A stretch of DNA of 6,819 nt from an uncultured delta proteobacterium (GTDB lineage Bacteria > Myxococcota_A > Bradymonadia > REDH01): assembly GCA_903912275.1 (NCBI GenBank), contig CAIWGR010000380.1, forward strand, positions 1-6,819. Reading direction: 5' to 3'. The notes below the pieces were generated by a model, which had not been told where the DNA came from, ran no database searches, and saw only the letters and a list, made by a program, of their open reading frames with translations. This document shows, piece by piece, positions 1 to 5,513 of this stretch. Within the stretch, counting starts at the first letter, position 1. Each line of letters begins with the position of its first letter. Position numbers and translations under genes: made by a program.

Positions 1-988
1 CGGCCCGCAGCGCTGGTTCACCATCGACGGCACGCTCAAGACCCTCGGCTTCGCAGTCGGCGGCGCTCAGCGTCTTCCCGCAGCGCACCTGACGATCGGC
101 CTCTCCGCCAACCTCTACGACACCTCCATTGACACCCTCCGCGCCCGCGTCTCCGCCAACACCGACGATGTCTACAACGAGGGCCGCAGCCGCATCGACG
201 TCAAGGGCTTGGACTGGGGCATCGGCGCAGGCCTCATCTGGGAGCCCCGTCCGAACGACCTCTGGGTCGGCCTCAGCTACCAGTCCCGCCCCAACCTCAA
301 CGGAGAGATGAAACTCGAGGGCGAGTTGACCAACGTCTTCGGGGAAAAGCCGGAGGTGAACAAGGTCATCCTTACCTCCACGCTCCCCGACGTCGTTCGG
401 CTCGGACTCAAGAAGCGCATCAACGGTCGCGACGAGCTCCGCCTCTTCGGCGATTTCACCCGCTGGAGCACCTTCGACCAGCAATGTCTCGTCAATCAGG
501 ACGTTCTAGCGGGCGCCGATCCCTTCAAGTTCTGCGCCACGAACTCCGACGGCTCAGCTGTCAATCCGGCGAACGAGCCCCGGATCGCGGTCAACCTCTT
601 CCGCCGCTGGAACGACGCATGGGGCGTCCGCTCGGGCTACTCCCACTACCTCGCCGACGGCACCGAGCTCTTCGCCGATCTCGGCTACGACGCCAACGCC
701 GTCCCCGACACCGCGCTCGAGCCCTCGCTCATGGACATGGACAAGGTCAGCGCCGGCCTCGGCGCCACCTTTGGCCTCATGCCGACGCTCGACATCTCGG
801 TCTCCGCCAACAATGTCTTCTATGCCGACCGCTCCACCAAGGCCTCGGACTTCATCCCTCTGAAAGACCCGAGCAAGAGCCCCAACCCGGCGGGAGACTT
901 CACCCAGAACGTCTTCTTCATCAATGTGGGCCTGCTCTACCACACCGCCCCGACCGTCGCCGCGGCCGTGACTGCAGAAGACCTCTAA
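1..988 (+). CDS. FadL/OmpP1/TodX-like outer-membrane transporter, C-terminal part
   Basis: This is the 3' part of a gene. The frame is open from base 2 with no start, and 328 residues precede the TAA at 986-988. The family forms outer-membrane beta-barrels that import hydrophobic compounds such as fatty acids or aromatics. What is visible: alternating polar/hydrophobic strands with aromatic girdle residues, and the family-like stretch GLDWGIGAGLIWEP followed by LWVGLSYQSRP (about residues 69-97), which matches the 'G-G-hydrophobic-W/Y-P ... GlsYrS' pattern of FadL proteins. FadL proteins are usually 400-550 residues, so the plug, signal peptide and first strands lie outside the window. Two cysteines (about residues 162 and 178) sit 16 apart in a probable surface loop and could form a disulfide. 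The last strand (FFINVGLLYH) is followed by about 14 mostly small residues ending in Leu, rather than by a terminal Phe. The substrate cannot be told. The next gene converges 15 bases away. Confidence 0.8.
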   Translation, partial: GPQRWFTIDGTLKTLGFAVGGAQRLPAAHLTIGLSANLYDTSIDTLRARVSANTDDVYNEGRSRIDVKGLDWGIGAGLIWEPRPNDLWVGLSYQSRPNLNGEMKLEGELTNVFGEKPEVNKVILTSTLPDVVRLGLKKRINGRDELRLFGDFTRWSTFDQQCLVNQDVLAGADPFKFCATNSDGSAVNPANEPRIAVNLFRRWNDAWGVRSGYSHYLADGTELFADLGYDANAVPDTALEPSLMDMDKVSAGLGATFGLMPTLDISVSANNVFYADRSTKASDFIPLKDPSKSPNPAGDFTQNVFFINVGLLYHTAPTVAAAVTAEDL

Positions 989-992
989 GAAG

Positions 993-1019
993 CCCGCGTC
1001 GGGTTATCGGCCCCGCGGG
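993..1019. terminator. Candidate bidirectional terminator hairpin between convergent genes
   Basis: CCCGCG (993-998) pairs with CGCGGG (1014-1019), and GGG (1001-1003) pairs with CCC (1011-1013), leaving a 2-base bulge and a 7-base loop. It lies five bases after the stop of the FadL-like gene and includes the TAA of the minus-strand gene in its loop. On the minus strand it is followed by CTTCTTAG, moderately T-rich; on the plus strand there is no T-run. The position fits a shared terminator, but without a proper U-tract the call stays tentative. Confidence 0.35.
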
Positions 1020-2008
1020 ATCTGCTGCGGGTAGTGCACGCCCGACTGCCGCCAGCGTGCTGCCTCCGCCACCGGGATCGAGGCCTGGTGCCACGCCACC
1101 GCAGACCGGCCGCCAAACCCCATCTTGATCCAGGGCCGCGCGGCATCGAGCGACATGCCGCGCCAGTGGAAGTGGCCCGCCGCGTAGGGGTCGCTGATGC
1201 CAGCCTCCAGCCAACGAGCGGCCTCCTCAGGGCCGATGCCGGCAAGGTACCACTGACCCGCTGGGTAAGGCGCAAAGCCCCTCACCGTCCACGCTGCGCC
1301 GGCCTCGTCCCGAATCCCCGCTTCTTTGAACCCGAATGCCTCTGTCGGCTCCAGCCGCAGGAAGTCGAGGTCCAGAATCCGGTGGCTGAAGGCCAGCGGA
1401 AGCAGCAGCGTCTCGTCGAGCAGCTGGCTCACGAAGGCCGCCGGAATCTCATCATGCCGCACGAACCAGTCCCACAGCTTCTGCGATCGCGCCACGAGGT
1501 CGCGGTTGGCGCCCACATGTGGCTGCCACCGCTGCACCACCTCCGGCGCGCGCACCCGTGCCCCGTACGAGACCAAACCCTGCACAAACAGGTCGCGCGA
1601 CATCGCCTCCTGGTTGGCGGCGGCGAGTCTGAACGCCAACGCGCCGCGGTCCCGCATCAGGTTCTCTCGCGACGACTTGCTCGATACCTCACGAAGACTC
1701 CACACCAGGTGGCCACGGTGGGTGTTGAGCATCGCCTCCGCTAACTGCACGTCGGCAACGCTGGCCTGCAGCCCCGTGAGCCAGAAGTCACCTGCCTCCC
1801 AACGCTCTCGCCAGTCCGTGAGTGTCTCCACGGCGCGCCGGCACTGCGCCATCGTCGGGTTCAGTTCGCCGGAGCCATCCGTCGTCCCCAGCAGGCTAAG
1901 CAGCGTCGTCATCCCCTGGTAACTCGACCAGAGCACATTCAGCAGCGCGTGCGTTCGGTAGAGTGCGTTGGCGTTCAAACCGTCACCAAAGCGGAGAGCA
2001 GCAGACAA
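1004..2008 (-). CDS. Uncharacterised protein with C-terminal 13-residue Gly/Trp repeats
   Basis: I do not recognise this 334-residue protein. It has no signal peptide or membrane segment, so it is probably cytoplasmic. Residues 1-215 look largely alpha-helical, with many Leu, Ala, Trp and Arg (for example LWDWFVRHDEIPAAFVSQLL near 178-197). From about residue 217 to 325 the chain is a tandem array with a 13-14-residue period, described separately. The start is uncertain. The frame opens at a TGA (2042-2044), and the first usable start is TTG at 2008 with only weak purine stretches upstream. TTG at 1978, GTG at 1936 and ATG at 1912 are also possible. The gene follows kup on the same strand after 59 bases without an obvious terminator, so co-transcription is plausible. 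A TTGACG at 2040-2045 on this strand has no convincing -10 partner. Coding is supported by the regular repeat, the CTC-rich codon use shared with its neighbours, and the tight fit between flanking genes. Confidence 0.75.
   Translation of the reverse strand: MSAALRFGDGLNANALYRTHALLNVLWSSYQGMTTLLSLLGTTDGSGELNPTMAQCRRAVETLTDWRERWEAGDFWLTGLQASVADVQLAEAMLNTHRGHLVWSLREVSSKSSRENLMRDRGALAFRLAAANQEAMSRDLFVQGLVSYGARVRAPEVVQRWQPHVGANRDLVARSQKLWDWFVRHDEIPAAFVSQLLDETLLLPLAFSHRILDLDFLRLEPTEAFGFKEAGIRDEAGAAWTVRGFAPYPAGQWYLAGIGPEEAARWLEAGISDPYAAGHFHWRGMSLDAARPWIKMGFGGRSAVAWHQASIPVAEAARWRQSGVHYPQQIPRGR
1034..1360 (-). repeat. Protein-level tandem repeat, about eight units of 13-14 residues
   Basis: The region codes for residues 217-325 of the minus-strand protein. 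Glycines of the motif fall at residues 231, 244, 257, 270, 284, 297 and 323, with Ser in place of Gly at 310: spacings of 13, 13, 13, 14, 13, 13 and 13. A Trp follows nine residues after the Gly in six units (240, 253, 266, 293, 306, 319); the 14-residue unit has its Trp at 282. The unit is roughly [A/R]-G-[I/F/M]-x-x-x-x-A-x-x-W-x-x, best seen in AGIGPEEAARWLE (256-268). A degenerate unit (LRLEPTEAFGFKE, 217-229) begins the array. The DNA is not repetitive enough to suggest recent duplication, so the period is kept at protein level. Confidence 0.85.
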
Positions 2009-2067
2009 GGGCTCACATTTGCCCCGATTCCCCCGTTCTCGTCAACAACGATGCAGGCTGCCGACAA

Positions 2068-4095
2068 CTAGGCCACGCTCGGGTGCACCGCAGTCCGCCC
2101 GTCTGCCGGCGCCGCCTTCGAGCCGGTCCGCAGATTGACGTGCAGCACCTCCGAGATCACCCCGCTGTCGTCGCCAAGCCCGAGATACTGATGCGCGGGC
2201 ACCGAGTTCCGGAGCATGAAGGCAAACAACTTCAACTTCAGCGGAAGCAACCACCCCTTGCCCTTGTAGTGCAGGTGGTCCTGGCCCACGAGCACGAGCC
2301 AACGCTTGGGATTCCCCGGAAGCCGGAGCTTGTTCTTCTCCTTCGCCGCCGCCAGCGCCTTCCGCACCATGGGTACATCCATGTAACCGTAGTGCAGCCG
2401 CAGCGCGACCACCGAGCCGAGCTCTTCGTCGCGGCAGAACTCCACAAACTCCACCCGCTCGCGACGCGGCACCACGGGGCGCTTCTCCTGAATGACCGTC
2501 ACGAAGATGATATGCCGCGGCGTGATCCCGAAGCGCTGGTGGAACATCTTCAGCACCGCCGGCACATGGTCATCGACGCTGTCGATGGGCCTGCTGCTCA
2601 TCACGACGATCGAGCGCTTGCTCTGGACCCACTCATTCGCCCGGCGCCGCGCCATCATCTCCCGCACGGTCTCCGGCTCCACCTGCTCCTCGAGCCCGGC
2701 GGCCACCTCGGCTCGGCCCCACTTCCACGTCTTCATCATGATGAAGATGATCATCGCGATTACGCAGGGCATCCAGCCGCCCTCCACGAACTTCAGGCTC
2801 GATGCGGTCAGAAGCACGAGGTCAGCAACCAAGAAGGTGCCAAAGATGGGGAGGATCCGGAACCAGCTCCACTTCCAGCGCGTTCGCGCAATCGCGATCA
2901 TCCCCGCCGAGGTGATCGCCATCACGCCGCAGACGGCGAAACCGTAGGCAGAGGCAAGCGCGCTGCTCGACTGAAAGACGAACACCAACGTGAGACAGCC
3001 GACCAGCAGCGCCATGTTTACCGCCGGAAGGTAGACCTGCCCCATGTGCTCATCGCTGGTGTGTTCGATGCGAAGACGGGGGAAGAGTCCGAGCGCGATC
3101 GCCTGACGCGTTACACTGAAGGCTCCCGTGATGAGGGCCTGCGACGCGATCACCGTTGCTGATGTCGCCAAAACCACCATGGGGATGAGCAACTCCGAGG
3201 GCACCATGCTGAAGAACACGTTGTTCTGTTCGATGGCGCCGCCGCTCAGCATCCATGCGCCCTGGCCGAGATAGATGAGGATCAGCGCGGGGAAGGCCAC
3301 GAGATACCAGGAGATGCGAATCGACTCCCGCCCGAAGTGGCCCATGTCGGCGTAGAGCGCCTCGCAGCCCGTGATCGCAAGAAGGCCCATTCCAAGCGCG
3401 ACGAGGGCCCCATGCAGCCCGCAGTCCTGCAGGAACAGCAGCGCCTGCAAGGGATTGAACGCCGCCAAAATCCCGATGCCTCCCTCGCGCGCAATTCCGT
3501 GGATACCCAGCGCTGCCAGCGACAGGAACCAGAGCAGCACGATGGGACCGAACCAGGCCCCCATCTTCTCGGTTCCCTTCCGCTGCACCGAGAAGAGCGC
3601 GATGATAATGCCAACGGTGATGGGGATAACGTAGGGTTCAAAGGTGTGGGTCACAACCTTGATGCCCTCCACGGCCGACATCACCGAGATCGCCGGGGTG
3701 ATGATGCCGTCGCCGTAGAGCAGTCCCGCAGCGAGAATCAGTGCCGCTCGGATCCCGTGCACCCAGCGGCTGTTGCCGTTGCTGAGCAGCGCGTGAAGCG
3801 CAAAGACGCCGCCCTCGCCATCATGATCCGCGCGCAGCACGAACGACACATACTTCACCGAAACCACCAGCATCAGTCCCCAGACGATCAGGCTGGTCGC
3901 GCCGATGATGTGGAGCGGCGACTGCTGCAGCCCTCCGTGGCCGAAGAAGATCTCCGACATCGTGTAGAGCGGGCTCGTGCCGATGTCGCCGAAGACGACG
4001 CCAAGTGCGCCGAGGCAGAGGCCTGCGAGGGCCTTCTTGCTCATGGCATGGGTTCCATGGCTGGTCTGCCCAGCGCCGCTTCCCTGTTCCGACAT
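2068..4095 (-). CDS. kup: Kup-type low-affinity potassium transporter
   Basis: Kup proteins are inner-membrane K+ uptake systems, thought to be proton-coupled, with about 12 membrane segments and a C-terminal cytosolic domain. From the ATG at 4095 the protein has 675 residues, a normal family length. Hallmarks: GDIGTSPLYT (36-45) in segment 1; RADHDGEGGVFALHALL (about 88-104); YGDGIITPAISV (127-138); ALYADMGHFG (246-255); a run of hydrophobic segments to about residue 454; then a cytosolic domain with HYGYMDVP (about 568-575) and LFAFMLRNS near 623-631. The frame stays open back to a TTG at 4272, but that 59-residue extension does not look like Kup and lies in the probable leader. ATG at 4044, just before SKKALAGL, is an alternative giving 658 residues. 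Neither ATG has a strong ribosome binding site. It is divergent from the FHA gene and upstream of the repeat protein. Confidence 0.96.
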   Translation of the reverse strand: MSEQGSGAGQTSHGTHAMSKKALAGLCLGALGVVFGDIGTSPLYTMSEIFFGHGGLQQSPLHIIGATSLIVWGLMLVVSVKYVSFVLRADHDGEGGVFALHALLSNGNSRWVHGIRAALILAAGLLYGDGIITPAISVMSAVEGIKVVTHTFEPYVIPITVGIIIALFSVQRKGTEKMGAWFGPIVLLWFLSLAALGIHGIAREGGIGILAAFNPLQALLFLQDCGLHGALVALGMGLLAITGCEALYADMGHFGRESIRISWYLVAFPALILIYLGQGAWMLSGGAIEQNNVFFSMVPSELLIPMVVLATSATVIASQALITGAFSVTRQAIALGLFPRLRIEHTSDEHMGQVYLPAVNMALLVGCLTLVFVFQSSSALASAYGFAVCGVMAITSAGMIAIARTRWKWSWFRILPIFGTFLVADLVLLTASSLKFVEGGWMPCVIAMIIFIMMKTWKWGRAEVAAGLEEQVEPETVREMMARRRANEWVQSKRSIVVMSSRPIDSVDDHVPAVLKMFHQRFGITPRHIIFVTVIQEKRPVVPRRERVEFVEFCRDEELGSVVALRLHYGYMDVPMVRKALAAAKEKNKLRLPGNPKRWLVLVGQDHLHYKGKGWLLPLKLKLFAFMLRNSVPAHQYLGLGDDSGVISEVLHVNLRTGSKAAPADGRTAVHPSVA

Positions 4096-4200
4096 GTTGC
4101 TCTGGTAGAGAAAGAATCGATCAGCAGGCGGCCCCTTCGCGCCACCGTTCCCACACGCCCGCAGCCACCCCGCTGTTCGGGCGTCACGCGCGTCGAAGGC

Positions 4201-4237
4201 GGCTGCTAGCACCCGCTCCACAGCGGAGCAAGCAGCC
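4201..4237 (-). other. Nested hairpin in the kup upstream region
   Basis: GGCTGCT (4201-4207) is perfectly complementary to AGCAGCC (4231-4237), and inside it GCTCC (4215-4219) pairs with GGAGC (4225-4229) around a 5-base loop. The two stems are separated by 7 bases on one side and 1 on the other. It starts about 105 bases upstream of the kup ATG. It has no T-run and lies between divergent genes, so it is not an ordinary terminator. A structured leader or a protein-binding dyad is possible. I could not match it to a known riboswitch class by eye. Confidence 0.4.
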
Positions 4238-4263
4238 CCCACGCCCGGCCGCCCATAACTGCA

Positions 4264-4291
4264 TTGACGCAACTTCCTCGCTTGGTATCAT
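4264..4291 (+). promoter_or_regulatory. Sigma70-type promoter of the FHA-PATAN gene
   Basis: TTGACG at 4264-4269 (5 of 6 matches to the -35 consensus), a 16-base spacer, then TATCAT at 4286-4291 (5 of 6 to the -10 consensus), preceded by TGG, which gives an extended -10 (TGnTATCAT). In DNA this GC-rich such a pair stands out. Transcription would start near 4296-4298, leaving a leader of about 40 bases before the ATG at 4339. This argues against the upstream TTG at 4264 as start codon, because that TTG is part of the -35 box. Confidence 0.65.
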
Positions 4292-4338
4292 CTCGACGCC
4301 CTTCTGGGGCGACTGCCACCCACGCATCGGGTCACGCA

Positions 4339-5304
4339 ATGGTCGACTGGGTCCTTCGCTTCATCTCAGGCAAATACCAGGGCGGTGAGTTCCCACTGGT
4401 GGAGGGGACCGAATACTTCGTCGGCCGCAGCAGCGAGTGCGCCCTCGTGCTGGTTGAAGACATGATCTCCCGCCAGCACGCCAAGTTCGTTGTGGGAGAC
4501 GGCGAGGTCACGCTTGTCGATCTCGGCAGCACCAACGGCTCCTTTGTCAACGGGGAGAGGGTCAACACCCAGACGCTCCGTGAGGGCGATCGCATCCTCT
4601 TCGGGACCTCGATTATCCGTCTCATTGCCGCTTCCGCCGCCAGTGGCGTTGCCGTTCAGCAGCCGCGGCAGCAGCAGCCCGCCACCCAGGCCACCCTGCT
4701 CGGTAGCAAGCCCGACGAACTCACCTCGCCACCGCAACGACCTGCCGGCGGTACCGTGAGCGGTCTCATGTCCGGACTGCTCGAAGAGGTCTCGCTCTCC
4801 GACCTCCTCCAGCTCTTCTCCTCGGCGCGCAAGAGCGGTCTTCTCCGCATCCAGACCGCCGACGATGGCGCCGCCATCTACCTGCGCGACGGCCGCGTCA
4901 TCCATGCCGAGATCACCAGCCGCCCCGAACTGTCGGGCGAGCGCGCTGCCTACCGAGCGCTCACCTGGAGCCATGGCACCTTCGTCCTCGAGCCACCTGC
5001 GCAGCGAACCTTTGCAGCCGAGATCCAGATGAGCACCGAGGCGCTCATGATGGAGGCAATGAGACTCATGGACGAGCGCGACAACCTCGGTCGCGGCGCC
5101 CCCGCGCTCACCGACAGCCTTCTCCTTGCAAAGCCGCTCCGAGGCCGGCTCGCAGACCTCTCGCAAGACCAGCTGGACCTCCTGCAGTCTGCGCTCGAGG
5201 CCGACACCGTCGAGCACCTCATCATGCAGCTCGGCGGCGATGAAATCGAGACACTCCAGCACCTCGGCCAGCTCATCAACGGCGGCTTCCTCACCCGTCG
5301 CTAG
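4339..5304 (+). CDS. FHA domain protein with PATAN/DUF4388 domain
   Basis: A 321-residue soluble protein. Residues 1-97 form an FHA domain, which binds phosphothreonine peptides; the expected residues are present: GR at 29-30, S44-x-x-H47 (SRQH), and N66-G67 within DLGSTNGSFVNG. Residues about 98-140 are a Gln/Pro-rich linker. Residues about 143-245 match the PATAN/DUF4388 pattern: GLLEEVSLSDLLQLFSSARK, SGLLRI, then IYLRDGRVIHAE. This domain recurs in two-component and gliding/motility regulators of deltaproteobacteria, cyanobacteria and Deinococcus. Residues about 255-321 are helical and end in a winged-helix-like LIMQLGG ... LGQLINGGFLTRR. A signalling adaptor reading Ser/Thr kinase output is the likely role (inference); no kinase is in the window. 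ATG 4339 was chosen over in-frame TTG 4264 because a promoter overlaps the TTG and the FHA fold begins right after the ATG. The Shine-Dalgarno is weak. Confidence 0.9.
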   Translation: MVDWVLRFISGKYQGGEFPLVEGTEYFVGRSSECALVLVEDMISRQHAKFVVGDGEVTLVDLGSTNGSFVNGERVNTQTLREGDRILFGTSIIRLIAASAASGVAVQQPRQQQPATQATLLGSKPDELTSPPQRPAGGTVSGLMSGLLEEVSLSDLLQLFSSARKSGLLRIQTADDGAAIYLRDGRVIHAEITSRPELSGERAAYRALTWSHGTFVLEPPAQRTFAAEIQMSTEALMMEAMRLMDERDNLGRGAPALTDSLLLAKPLRGRLADLSQDQLDLLQSALEADTVEHLIMQLGGDEIETLQHLGQLINGGFLTRR

Positions 5305-5389
5305 CGCCCGGGCGGCTTCTCCGCCTCCGCGACTACCTGTCGACCCAGCCCGCCGCTACGCCACGAGGCCGCTGAACTCGCGGCGCCGC

Positions 5390-5400
5390 GTTGCGTCAAC
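5390..5400. promoter_or_regulatory. Short inverted repeat GTTG-N3-CAAC, possible operator
   Basis: GTTGCGTCAAC at 5390-5400 has 4-base inverted arms about a 3-base centre. The same ten bases GTTGCGTCAA occur on the opposite strand at 4264-4273, overlapping the FHA promoter. The location about 115 bases upstream of hutH suits an operator, but two copies this short could be chance. Confidence 0.2.
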
Positions 5401-5504
5401 CGCAGCGCACAATTCTGCCTATCCCAGCCTCCGCGGCCTCGCTAGCCTGCGGCCCGCCCCGCCGCGCGCAGCCCTCCAGCTCACGCTGCCGCGGCGCAGG
5501 CTCC

Positions 5505-5508
5505 GGAG
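5505..5508 (+). promoter_or_regulatory. Ribosome binding site of hutH
   Basis: GGAG lies five bases before the ATG at 5514 and fixes the start. It sits within a perfect 10-base palindrome, GCTCCGGAGC (5500-5509). Confidence 0.7.
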
Positions 5509-5513
5509 CTCAG

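Larger units (their letters stand above)
4096..4338. promoter_or_regulatory. Divergent intergenic region between kup and the FHA gene
   Basis: These 243 bases separate the probable start of kup (leftward) from that of the FHA-PATAN gene (rightward). They contain a good rightward sigma70-type promoter (4264-4291) and a nested hairpin (4201-4237) that would lie in the kup leader if kup transcription begins further right. I found no equally convincing leftward promoter. The best leftward pairing, TTGCTC and TAGCAG around 4207-4235, is weak and overlaps the hairpin. Confidence 0.5.
5305..5513. other. GC-rich spacer between the FHA gene and hutH
   Basis: This gap of 209 bases has no supported gene. 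Just after the FHA stop, GGCGG (5311-5315) and CCGCC (5321-5325) can form a short 5-bp stem without a T-run, a poor terminator at best. An inverted repeat GTTG-CGT-CAAC lies at 5390-5400. Around 5408-5425 the sequence is less GC-rich (CACAATTCTGCCTATCCC) and could carry a -10 element, but no -35 at proper spacing is evident. The hutH ribosome binding site closes the region. Confidence 0.5.

Noticed and set aside
484..1128. Plus-strand open frame overlapping the FadL-like gene and the convergence point
   Set aside because: Very Arg/Pro-rich product in a shifted frame of a convincing barrel protein; it also runs into the minus-strand gene.
1963..4209. Two long plus-strand open frames (1963-3162 and 3337-4209) opposite kup
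   Set aside because: They are shadows of the kup frame, rich in His, Arg and Pro as expected of antisense high-GC code, with no motif or ribosome binding site.
4096..4272. 59-residue N-terminal extension of Kup from TTG 4272
   Set aside because: The extension has no Kup similarity that I can see, would make the protein longer than usual, and covers the hairpin and part of the divergent promoter region.
4366..5262. Minus-strand open frame opposite the FHA-PATAN gene
   Set aside because: The plus-strand frame has clear FHA and PATAN motifs; the antisense product is low-complexity and matches nothing I know.
5311..5325. Terminator after the FHA gene
   Set aside because: The stem is only 5 bp and no T-run follows, so it is not distinguishable from chance in GC-rich DNA.
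5391..5425. Promoter for hutH (TTGCGT with TATCCC)
   Set aside because: The spacer would be 23 bases, too long for sigma70, and no other -35/-10 pair with good spacing was found.
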